A stretch of 64,000 nt of DNA, taken from positions 124,001-188,000 of the forward strand of contig NZ_FUWY01000003.1 of assembly GCF_900167375.1 (NCBI RefSeq), given 5' to 3'. Shown here one piece after another: positions 44,541 to 52,154 of this stretch. The notes under the pieces were generated by a model. It was not told where the DNA came from, did not search any database, and saw nothing but the letters and a program-made list of their open reading frames with translations. Every line of letters starts with the position of its first letter. The first letter of the stretch is position 1. A program made the translations under genes and the position numbers. This DNA is from Anaerorhabdus furcosa (lineage in GTDB: Bacteria > Bacillota_I > Bacilli_A > Erysipelotrichales > Erysipelotrichaceae).

Positions 44541-44731
44541 CTTATATTAAATTCATCTTATTAGTAATTGGTTTAATTTTTATCATGTATGCTCGAGCAA
44601 CTTACACAAAGCGAATTAACTTAAGCAAAGAACACTTTGAATTAGCTTATAATCAAAAAGAAAAATATATTGCATGGGTTGGTTATATATTATTAGGACT
44701 TGCAGCTTTACTTGCCGCATTTAATATATAA
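44537..44731 (+). CDS. Small two-helix membrane protein
   Basis: A 64-residue protein with two hydrophobic segments (about 4-20, IKFILLVIGLIFIMYA, and 45-61, IAWVGYILLGLAALLAAF) joined by a charged loop. It overlaps the aldo/keto reductase by four bases (ATGA) and ends one base before the AEC transporter, so it is likely translated. I do not recognise the family. Confidence 0.65.
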   Translation: MTYIKFILLVIGLIFIMYARATYTKRINLSKEHFELAYNQKEKYIAWVGYILLGLAALLAAFNI

Positions 44732-44732
44732 T

Positions 44733-45644
44733 ATGAATGAGATATTTACTAAATCCATAACGTATTTACTACTTATTATTTGCGGTTATTGTCTTAAGAA
44801 AACAAAAGTCTTACACAGCAAAGACTTTCATGTACTTTCTACAATTAGTATAAATTTGACTCTACCTTGTGTTCTTATATCAATGTTTGAAACATTCTAT
44901 ATTTCATTCGATTGGATATATTGTATATTACTTGGATTAGTAATCAATGTTATTTTAATTTTTGCTGGATTATTTTTTACTAGATATCGTTCAAGAAATA
45001 CTCAAGCATTGTTTATGTTGAATACATCTAGTTTCAATATCGGTGGATTTGTACTACCTTTCTTTAATGGCATTTATCCTCCTTCTTCCATATTCTATGC
45101 AAGTATGTTTGATGTTGGTAACGCAATTATGTGTACTGGTTTAACTTATGCTTGTGCTGCTTCAAGACTTGATACATCTTCTAAATTTCAATTTAAAGAT
45201 TTCTTTAAAAGAATATTTTCATCTATACCTTTTGTCACTTATCTTGTGATGATTACATTAACTCTAGTTAATATAAAGTTGCCATCTGAACTCTTTCAAG
45301 TTACAAGCATTATTGGAAATGCAAATATTGTTCTAGTCATGATAATGCTTGGATTAATGGTAGAACTAAAAATTGGTAAAGATGATATCAAAGATGTTAT
45401 CCTTCATTTCTTTATCCGATATAGTATATTAATTTTCTGTGCAATTCTTATTTACTATTTCTTTCCTGCAAGTCTCATTGGTAAACAGATTTTAATCTTA
45501 TCAATATTTGCACCTATATCGAGTATCATGCCTGCATTCTCGGCAAAACTAAAATGTAAAACATCCGTATACGCTGCAATTAATTCACTATCGATGCCTA
45601 TAAGCATCATACTACTTTCTACACTAATGACCTTATGGCAATAA
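44733..45644 (+). CDS. AEC (auxin efflux carrier) family transporter
   Basis: A 303-residue membrane protein with about ten helices in two five-helix halves (about 1-150 and 160-300). It resembles the AEC/MleP family, which exports or exchanges organic acids and other small anions. The ATG at 44733, one base after the preceding stop, is chosen over an upstream in-frame start inside the small membrane protein gene. It ends the plus-strand operon at a shared terminator. Confidence 0.85.
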   Translation: MNEIFTKSITYLLLIICGYCLKKTKVLHSKDFHVLSTISINLTLPCVLISMFETFYISFDWIYCILLGLVINVILIFAGLFFTRYRSRNTQALFMLNTSSFNIGGFVLPFFNGIYPPSSIFYASMFDVGNAIMCTGLTYACAASRLDTSSKFQFKDFFKRIFSSIPFVTYLVMITLTLVNIKLPSELFQVTSIIGNANIVLVMIMLGLMVELKIGKDDIKDVILHFFIRYSILIFCAILIYYFFPASLIGKQILILSIFAPISSIMPAFSAKLKCKTSVYAAINSLSMPISIILLSTLMTLWQ

Positions 45645-45646
45645 AA

Positions 45647-45664
45647 AAACCTCTTACGAGGTTT
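45647..45664. terminator. Bidirectional terminator, AEC and glycerol-dehydrogenase-like genes
   Basis: AAACCTC pairs with GAGGTTT around TTAC, flanked by A runs on one side and T runs on the other; serves the convergent genes that end at 45644 and 45663. Confidence 0.88.
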
Positions 45665-46730
45665 ATTTTTTTGTTTCCAAATAATCAATTGCATCACGAA
45701 TCATTGCTTTTGTGATTGGATATGGAATATGATTTAATTCTTTATTTTGAATTGTTAACTCAAGAACATCCTCTAGTGGATCATCACAACTTATTCCTAA
45801 ATCATTTAAGCATACAGGTAATCCAATTGTTTTGTAGAATTCAATTGTCTTATTTAATTTAACAATTTGTTTGTCCACAATTAACTGTATTAGTACACCA
45901 TATGAAACAACTTCTCCATGAAAATGTTTCTCTTCAATTTCTTTTCTACAAGTTAGACCATAAAACAATGCATGAGCTAAGGCACTATTGTAATCTGCAT
46001 TAATAATTAAAGAAACAATTCCTGTAGACACTAGAATATTTTGTATCGTTGTTTCAAGTTCCTTCGATAAAACTTTAGCTTCTGCATCACGATAACCTTT
46101 TGTTGCATGAGCAACTATCGAATCATAGCATAGATTACTTACTTGAAGAGCTAATTCATCTGTATATTCTATTTCATCATTTCTACAAGAGAAATATGTT
46201 TCTACATTCTTTGCAACTGTATCACCAATACCTGCCCATAAATATTGCATGGGAGCATTCATAATCACTTCAGTATCAATCATGCAATAATTTGGTGCCT
46301 TTTTACAATGATAAATATCTTTAAAGACATGGTCCTCAGTATACATGATTGAAATCTTAGTTACCGCTGCACATGTTGACGCAATTGTAGGAATACTGAT
46401 TACTGGTATATTGCACTTGTCACCAATAACCTTACATGTATCAATACATTTACCTCCACCAATTGCAAAAATCATATTTGCATTTTTGATATCACCATCA
46501 TTGACAATTTTATCTACATTTTCATAAGTTGCATCCTTACCATATAGATAACTTTTTATAATTTTACAATCAAATTTTCTAATATAGCTATTTAATTTAT
46601 CCTGGCAAGCTTTGTATGCTTTTTCACCATGAATTAAAACAATTTTGTTGCCATATAATCTGCTAATTTTTCCAATTGCTTCAAAGCTATCCTTGCCTAT
46701 CGAATACGAAGGTAAAATAACTTCTTTCAT
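45663..46730 (-). CDS. Glycerol dehydrogenase-like iron/zinc alcohol dehydrogenase
   Basis: A 355-residue member of the GldA group. The NAD-binding motif is GGGKCIDTCK near residue 93; STCAAVTKISIMYTE follows; metal ligands are expected in the Asp of GIGDTVAKNVE near 169 and the His residues of SALAHALFYGL near 245 and HFHGEVVSYG near 262. It oxidises polyols or reduces hydroxy-ketones. It overlaps the RpiB-like gene by one base (TAATG), forming a two-gene operon. Polyol or pentulose use is inferred. Confidence 0.85.
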   Translation of the reverse strand: MKEVILPSYSIGKDSFEAIGKISRLYGNKIVLIHGEKAYKACQDKLNSYIRKFDCKIIKSYLYGKDATYENVDKIVNDGDIKNANMIFAIGGGKCIDTCKVIGDKCNIPVISIPTIASTCAAVTKISIMYTEDHVFKDIYHCKKAPNYCMIDTEVIMNAPMQYLWAGIGDTVAKNVETYFSCRNDEIEYTDELALQVSNLCYDSIVAHATKGYRDAEAKVLSKELETTIQNILVSTGIVSLIINADYNSALAHALFYGLTCRKEIEEKHFHGEVVSYGVLIQLIVDKQIVKLNKTIEFYKTIGLPVCLNDLGISCDDPLEDVLELTIQNKELNHIPYPITKAMIRDAIDYLETKK

Positions 46731-47401
46731 TATTTAGCTAAAACTTCCTTAACAAAGTTTAAATATTCTTCATCTTGGCAATTAGCAAAGAAACATTCTT
46801 GGAATTTTTTTGTTAATGATCCTTTTAATAATTCTGGATCAATTGAACTAAGTGCTTCTAAAACAGGTTTTCCTACTTGACGCTTAACTTCTGCAAGAAT
46901 TCTTACATTTCTATTTTGTGATTCTTTACGATCTTGAGGATAACCTTGACCTTTAGGAGAACCAAAAGCTTTTTCAAAAATTGTTTTGATGTTCAGTTCT
47001 GCTCCCCAACCAAATCCTTTTGCATATGGAATTGATAATGCATTCCCATCATTAATTTGCAAGAACAAATAAGCATCTGTTGGTTCAATGCAATACCCAC
47101 AATTTACTCCAGGAAACATATTACATGCCATTAAAGCTCCTTGGCCTGTTCCACAACCCGTAACAACAAAATCTACTGCTTTTGAATTTAGTAACAAAGC
47201 AGCTTGTACTGAAATATTCATATAAGTTAGACGTGGGTTTTCTTCAGAATAATCTGTAGGTAAATCTTGTGGATTATTCACATATTGCATTCCTGTATTG
47301 AATACTGTATGTCCCATTGGTTCTACAACTGATTTCAATTGTTCTAAAACGATTGCATTCTTTGATGCTTGTGAAAATTCGTTAATAAGTGCTATTTTCA
47401 T
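46730..47401 (-). CDS. RpiB/LacA/LacB-family sugar-phosphate isomerase
   Basis: A 223-residue protein. The first 150 residues match ribose-5-phosphate isomerase B: KIALINEFSQ at the start, the active-site Cys and loop in FVVTGCGTGQGALMACN near residue 86, and GYCIEPTDAYL. It is about 70 residues longer than RpiB, with a C-terminal helical extension (RKESQNRNVRILAEV...). The long form is known among Bacillota, where the substrate is unclear. It is first in an operon with the GldA-like gene and has a TTACCG-type box upstream. Confidence 0.87.
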   Translation of the reverse strand: MKIALINEFSQASKNAIVLEQLKSVVEPMGHTVFNTGMQYVNNPQDLPTDYSEENPRLTYMNISVQAALLLNSKAVDFVVTGCGTGQGALMACNMFPGVNCGYCIEPTDAYLFLQINDGNALSIPYAKGFGWGAELNIKTIFEKAFGSPKGQGYPQDRKESQNRNVRILAEVKRQVGKPVLEALSSIDPELLKGSLTKKFQECFFANCQDEEYLNFVKEVLAK

Positions 47402-47467
47402 ATTTTTTCCTCTTCTTTCAAATAAAAAATACCATTTTTAACTCTTTTAGAAAAACATTCTCCAAGA

Positions 47468-47488
47468 CTATAAAACGGTAATTTTTTT
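47468..47488 (-). promoter_or_regulatory. TTACCG-type box before the RpiB-like gene
   Basis: On the minus strand AAATTACCGTTTTATAG lies within the site; TATAGT acts as a -10 box. It is 67 bases before the RpiB-like ATG and 14 bases after the stop of the CpXC gene. One of five related sites. Confidence 0.55.
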
Positions 47489-47501
47489 GTTATTTGATAA
47501 T

Positions 47502-48158
47502 TTAACTGATATTCTTTACATATTCACGTGTTGCTCTTTCAAGCATCCAATCACGATTTATTCTTACAAAACGATTTGGCTCAATTTCATAACCATCTTC
47601 TTCTCTTAGGAAGATTTCCTCAAACTGTTCATAATTGAGTTGCATACGTACAGGTTCTTCTTTTAATACAGTAATAATTTCAACACTGTTATCTTTCTTC
47701 GTGTTATATACTGTGAATTCTATTTCTTCTAATGTTGCACGCTTCGAATCAACAATTTGTTTCTCACAAAACATCTTTGCCATTTCCACAATGCGATCAT
47801 CTAAACCTTCTTCTAAGATACGAACTTTTTCTACAAATTCCATAATCTTCTTACAATACCTGTAAGTATAGCCAGGTATTACTTCAAATGGTATCTTTGG
47901 ATTTGCTTCTAATTCTTTTTCTATTGCATCATCAACTAAATAAACCATAAGTTTATTTTCAGGATCGTGATACAAACAAGGATGAACTACTTGATACACA
48001 TCATGACAATGTGGACATTCTACCTTAAATATCTCATTATGAAATAATTTTTCTCTTAAATCTGGATCTAATGCTACGTTGATACTCTCCCAAATTTCAA
48101 TCTCATAATCTTTTCCACATTTAGGACACGTAAACATTCTTGTTGATGACTTACTCAT
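47502..48158 (-). CDS. CpXC zinc-ribbon domain protein
   Basis: A 218-residue protein. The N-terminal CpXC domain (about 1-110) has two Cys pairs, FTCPKCGKDYE (C10, C13) and VECPHCHDVY (C48, C51), around the conserved WESINVALDPDL segment. The family is known from many Bacillota but has no assigned reaction; zinc binding is expected. The gene follows a 233-residue unknown gene, with an 11-bp hairpin between them. It is cytosolic. Confidence 0.83.
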   Translation of the reverse strand: MSKSSTRMFTCPKCGKDYEIEIWESINVALDPDLREKLFHNEIFKVECPHCHDVYQVVHPCLYHDPENKLMVYLVDDAIEKELEANPKIPFEVIPGYTYRYCKKIMEFVEKVRILEEGLDDRIVEMAKMFCEKQIVDSKRATLEEIEFTVYNTKKDNSVEIITVLKEEPVRMQLNYEQFEEIFLREEDGYEIEPNRFVRINRDWMLERATREYVKNIS

Positions 48159-48173
48159 TTGTTTCCTCCAAAC

Positions 48174-48199
48174 TAAAATGGTATCGAAATACCATTTTA
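48174..48199 (-). terminator. Hairpin between the unknown gene and the CpXC gene
   Basis: A perfect 11-bp stem (TAAAATGGTAT with ATACCATTTTA) capped by a TTCG tetraloop on the minus strand; it overlaps the stop codon at 48197. Only a short T run follows, so partial read-through into the CpXC gene is likely. Confidence 0.65.
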
Positions 48200-48898
48200 T
48201 GATTTCTTTCCTTTTTCAATCTCTGGATATTCTTCTAAGATTTCATTCACAAAATCTCTTAGTTTCTCAAACGTCTCATCATTTACATGAACTGAACTAT
48301 TTGCAGAAACAAGTTGTATTTGGTTATTTAATAATACAGGTACAATATCAACTTTTTCATTTTGATGAATTCCAATATCTTTTTCAGGCTCTTTTAATAA
48401 TCTACCTTCAATGAACTTAGAATTATACTCTATAGATTCTACCAAATATCGATAAAATTTTCCATCACTTAAAAAATGTACATTTAATATATCAGGATAA
48501 TGAATATCTCTTTGCATATCTAATTCTTTGATGTGTCGTACTTGTGATAATTCTTGAGAAACATCCTCACTTTCAAATATCGAAGCTGCTTTTACTTGCA
48601 TTTTAAATGTAGGTTGTTCAACAATATCAAATTCATAAGATACTATATCAAACGAACTAAATGTAGCTAAAGGTTCTAGAATATCTAATCCCTTTTCACA
48701 GTTGTCATAAGCATTTCCTATAGCAAGAACTGGGAAAACTAAATTTCCAGCTTTATCAATCATGCAAGTGGTAAGCATAAAACAATCATCAACATTCACA
48801 TCTATCATATCTTTACATTCTTCTGTTAAGTCATCTACTTCAAATATTTGGTATTTGTGATAAAGTTCAGTAAATCTACTTTCTTCTAATATCATCAT
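48197..48898 (-). CDS. Unknown protein paired with the CpXC gene
   Basis: A 233-residue acidic, probably cytosolic protein with no signal peptide or membrane segment. I do not recognise a family. It begins with MMILEESRFTEL; a GGAGG site lies three bases before the first and six before the second of two adjacent ATGs, so the second (48895) may be the true start. Beta-strand-like stretches near 55-75 and 160-215 suggest two globular parts. It is transcribed with the CpXC gene 38 bases downstream, so the two may work together. Confidence 0.55.
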   Translation of the reverse strand: MMILEESRFTELYHKYQIFEVDDLTEECKDMIDVNVDDCFMLTTCMIDKAGNLVFPVLAIGNAYDNCEKGLDILEPLATFSSFDIVSYEFDIVEQPTFKMQVKAASIFESEDVSQELSQVRHIKELDMQRDIHYPDILNVHFLSDGKFYRYLVESIEYNSKFIEGRLLKEPEKDIGIHQNEKVDIVPVLLNNQIQLVSANSSVHVNDETFEKLRDFVNEILEEYPEIEKGKKS

Positions 48899-48991
48899 AT
48901 GCCTCCCTTCTTTGCCATATTATATCAAGGATGTAGTCAAAAGGAAACATAAAGGCTTAGACTTAAAAATAAGCTTGAAAATACAGATTAT

Positions 48992-50320
48992 CTACTTCAA
49001 ATTTAGTTTGCCAACTGATTGATTGTTTACACTATCATTAATAATAATTTCCAGTGGTTCCGTCATTTGCATAGTTATCACAACGCTTTGCTCATTGCTC
49101 GATATTAGTTGATACGGAACATCTTCACTTGATAAATTAATTACTTTTAACGTGTTTATATCAATACCAGATTCCATGTCATAAAGAATCACTTGAATAT
49201 ATCCCTCATTATATTCTAAAATTTTAATAGTTGGTGACTTGTCATCAATACTCTCAACAATTAATTCTTTAGTTATGATTTTTCCATTTTCACTCCTTGC
49301 TTCAATTGTATAGAGTCCATTTTTATACAAGATAATTTGTTCACCTGGTACAAATTCACTTGAATAAATACGATTAGCATTTTCATCAATTACAGTCAAT
49401 TCATTAATTAATGAACCTAATTTAGGCTCTATTTCAAAAACTTGATAATTTTCATTCGGATTCACCTTATTTACAGGATGAATATCAAAGTCAGAATTCA
49501 TCAATATGAATGCACTCAATCCTATTCCTGCTGTAGTAAGAAAACTAAATGCAAAATTTCTAAAGAATCGATTTTGAAATGATAATTTATTTAATGATCC
49601 AGCATAGTTATTTGCTAAATTTGCAACATCTTTTGTAGGGTATGCTATTGCCTTTGCAACAATATCATATGAATTAATGATTTGATTTTCACTCATACAA
49701 TTTCTCGCTATTTTACCAAGAATTTTTAAAGAAAAAGGAGTTAATATAAAAATGAATGAACTGGATGATCTTCGAATTTTATCACATTCTAATCTTAAAT
49801 TTTTAATTGCTTCTGCCAACAAACGGAAAACAGTTCTATCAGAAACTTTTAAATATTTAGCGATTTCTTTTACCTTCAGTTTATCTACATATCTCAACAT
49901 TATTACATTTTTAAGATTTGGTTCCAATTGATTTAGTGCCACGGAAACAATGTCTTCATTTTCAAAATCTTGTTTAAAGTATGAATTTGGATCCACTAAA
50001 TCATTTGCCATTTCTTGAATATCAACAGATATAATCTTTTTTGAGTCTTTAAGTAGATCCATCGAGATTGTGTAATTCATTTTATTTAAGTAAGCAACCA
50101 AGAGATTTGGATTCTCTATCTTATCTAGGAAACTATATAATTTTAAATACAATTCTTGAACAACATCTTCCGCAAGAATTTCATCATGGGTGTGTTTTAA
50201 CGCAGTATAAAACTGTATTGACACTGTGTTAAGGTATATTTCTTCAAACGCTTTTTTATCGCCTTGTTTCGCTTTTTCAACTAATTTGCCTAATTCTTTG
50301 TGTGACAATTTCTTTTGCAT
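48992..50320 (-). CDS. ECF-like sigma factor fused to a membrane segment and an outer Ig-like domain
   Basis: A 442-residue protein. Residues about 10-75 are sigma region 2 (EDVVQELYLKLYSFLDKIE), about 115-165 are sigma region 4 with a helix-turn-helix (LKVKEIAKYLKVSDRTVFRLLAE). A linker follows, then one membrane helix near 255-275 (FAFSFLTTAGIGLSAFILM). Residues 280-442 look like one or two beta-sandwich Ig-like units outside the membrane. ECF sigma factors are usually about 170-200 residues and are held by a separate anti-sigma factor. Here sigma and a membrane-bound sensor are one chain. The start at 50320 has an AGGAG site. No anti-sigma gene is adjacent. Confidence 0.78.
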   Translation of the reverse strand: MQKKLSHKELGKLVEKAKQGDKKAFEEIYLNTVSIQFYTALKHTHDEILAEDVVQELYLKLYSFLDKIENPNLLVAYLNKMNYTISMDLLKDSKKIISVDIQEMANDLVDPNSYFKQDFENEDIVSVALNQLEPNLKNVIMLRYVDKLKVKEIAKYLKVSDRTVFRLLAEAIKNLRLECDKIRRSSSSFIFILTPFSLKILGKIARNCMSENQIINSYDIVAKAIAYPTKDVANLANNYAGSLNKLSFQNRFFRNFAFSFLTTAGIGLSAFILMNSDFDIHPVNKVNPNENYQVFEIEPKLGSLINELTVIDENANRIYSSEFVPGEQIILYKNGLYTIEARSENGKIITKELIVESIDDKSPTIKILEYNEGYIQVILYDMESGIDINTLKVINLSSEDVPYQLISSNEQSVVITMQMTEPLEIIINDSVNNQSVGKLNLK

Positions 50321-50515
50321 AATATGCTCCTGTTGAAATATCAATAACCCTTTGAAATAAAAAAAGAAAAACCGACCTGATTCTTACAATTTTTCTTCAA
50401 CTTTTATCATTTAATTGTTAGATTACAAATAGGTCTTTAGCTTAAATCTAGGTTTATGTACTTCCAACTTATTTATAACAAACTTTTCAACATTACGCAA
50501 TGAAAATGGTTTCTA
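50321..50515. other. Intergenic region before the sigma-factor gene
   Basis: AT-rich, no gene. It holds the sigma gene's promoter region and the 3' end of tcdA. No strong terminator was recognised after tcdA. Confidence 0.35.
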
Positions 50516-51241
50516 TTACTTGCCTAAACCCAACAAATATCTTGTAACAATACTTGCACAAAGTAAACCCGAAGCAGCAGGAACGAAAACAATACTTGCT
50601 GGTGGGATTCTTTCTTTTCTTGTTTTACCATCAGGATTTATTTCTACATTTTGTTTTAAAGGAATCTCTTCTGAAAATGTAACATGAATTTTATACTTTA
50701 TATTCCTTTTTTTTGCTAAATCACGTAAAGCTTTAGCAAGTGGATCATATGTTGTTTTATCTAGTGTTGTTTGAATAACTTTACTTGGATTAAATCGATT
50801 TGCCATCCCTAGTGAACTAATACATGGAACCTTAAAACGATGACACATTTCTATTAAATCTAATTTTGCTGTTACTGTGTCAATTGCGTCAATTACATAG
50901 TCAATTTTTTGTGCAAAGATTGATTCGAGTTCGACACTGAAAAATTCATTAATACAAACTACTTCACAATCTAAGTTAAAAGAGTGAATTCGCTCTTTCA
51001 TACATTCAGTTTTTGGTTTTCCTATTGTTTCATAGGTGGCAAGAATTTGGCGATTCAAATTACTTGATGCAACAACATCATGATCAACGAGGATTAGTTT
51101 TCCAACACCACTTCTACTTAATGATTCTGCGGCGTATGATCCAACTCCACCCACACCGACAATCAAAACAGTTGCCTTTCTTAATGAATCAACTTTTTCT
51201 TTCCCTACTAATAATTCAACTCTTTCTAAAGGATTACTCAC
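50516..51241 (-). CDS. tcdA: tRNA threonylcarbamoyladenosine dehydratase (TcdA/CsdL)
   Basis: A ThiF/MoeB-fold protein of 241 residues. The ATP-binding GVGGVGSYAAESL motif near residue 30, SSNLNRQ near 55, and DAIDTVTAKLDLI near 110 match TcdA (YgdL). It cyclises t6A37 in tRNAs that read ANN codons, using ATP. The GTG at 51241 overlaps the miaA stop and has GGAG eight bases upstream; the earlier TTG at 51262 is inside miaA and less likely. It follows miaA, so two tRNA position-37 modifications are encoded together. Confidence 0.9.
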   Translation of the reverse strand: MSNPLERVELLVGKEKVDSLRKATVLIVGVGGVGSYAAESLSRSGVGKLILVDHDVVASSNLNRQILATYETIGKPKTECMKERIHSFNLDCEVVCINEFFSVELESIFAQKIDYVIDAIDTVTAKLDLIEMCHRFKVPCISSLGMANRFNPSKVIQTTLDKTTYDPLAKALRDLAKKRNIKYKIHVTFSEEIPLKQNVEINPDGKTRKERIPPASIVFVPAASGLLCASIVTRYLLGLGK

Positions 51242-52154
51242 TTCTATTTCTCCAATTTTCAATTAATTCTTTTGTTTTCTTAATTGCGTCCTCATCACTC
51301 ATATCTACCCAATGAATTGGTGTTTGGTTATTGAACCAAGTATATTGTCGTTTTGCAAATTGTCTTGAGTGTTTTTGAATCTCTGCAATAGTTTCATCTA
51401 AGGTCATTTCTTTACTCATATATTTTGACCATTCACGATAGCCAATTCCTTGCATCGCTTGATCATTAAATGTTACGCCTTTTTCTAATAAAGATTTGAT
51501 TTCATCAAGAAGTCCCAAATCAATCATTTTTAGTACTCTTTGATTAATTCTTTCATACAATAATTCTCTTGGCAATGTGCAACCAATAATCAATGCATCA
51601 TAAATCGGTTTGTGTTCTTGAGACTCGATAATCTCTGATTTTGTTATGTTTGTTGTATCATAGATCAAACATGCACGTATTAATCTTTTACGATTATTGG
51701 GATGAATTGCTTGTGCTTGTTCTGGGTCTATTGTTTGTAAGTAATCCAATAGTTCTTCATTATTCATGCTTTCGTATTTCTTGATGAGTTCTGGATATTC
51801 ATCAGGTTGCTTTTCAAAAGTATAATCATAGATGCAAGCTTTGATGTATAATCCAGTTCCTCCAACAATCATTGGAAGATGTTGATGGCTTAGTATCTCA
51901 TCAATTTTTTCTCTAGCATTAGCTTGAAAATCTGCAACACTATACTTATCTGTTGGTTCCAAAATATCGATACAAGAATGTGACACATCTTGCATCTCTT
52001 CTTTGCTAATTTTCCCTGAACCAATATCAAATCCACGATAGACTTGAATTGAGTCTCCACTTATTATTTCTCCATCAAATTGTTTAGCTAATTCAATTGA
52101 AAAATCTGTTTTACCAACAGCAGTTGGTCCTACAAGTACCAATACTTTTTTCAT
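51234..52154 (-). CDS. miaA: tRNA dimethylallyltransferase
   Basis: A 306-residue enzyme. The P-loop VGPTAVGKTDFSIELA near residue 6, the SGDSIQVYRGFDIGSGK region, MIVGGTGLYIKA near 92 and the NNRKRLIRACLIY segment are all typical. It puts a dimethylallyl group on A37 of tRNAs reading UNN codons. It overlaps mutL by four bases (ATGA), as in many Bacillota where mutS-mutL-miaA are clustered. The ATG at 52154 has AAAGGAG upstream; the frame can be extended to 52220 but lies then inside mutL. Confidence 0.95.
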   Translation of the reverse strand: MKKVLVLVGPTAVGKTDFSIELAKQFDGEIISGDSIQVYRGFDIGSGKISKEEMQDVSHSCIDILEPTDKYSVADFQANAREKIDEILSHQHLPMIVGGTGLYIKACIYDYTFEKQPDEYPELIKKYESMNNEELLDYLQTIDPEQAQAIHPNNRKRLIRACLIYDTTNITKSEIIESQEHKPIYDALIIGCTLPRELLYERINQRVLKMIDLGLLDEIKSLLEKGVTFNDQAMQGIGYREWSKYMSKEMTLDETIAEIQKHSRQFAKRQYTWFNNQTPIHWVDMSDEDAIKKTKELIENWRNRSE

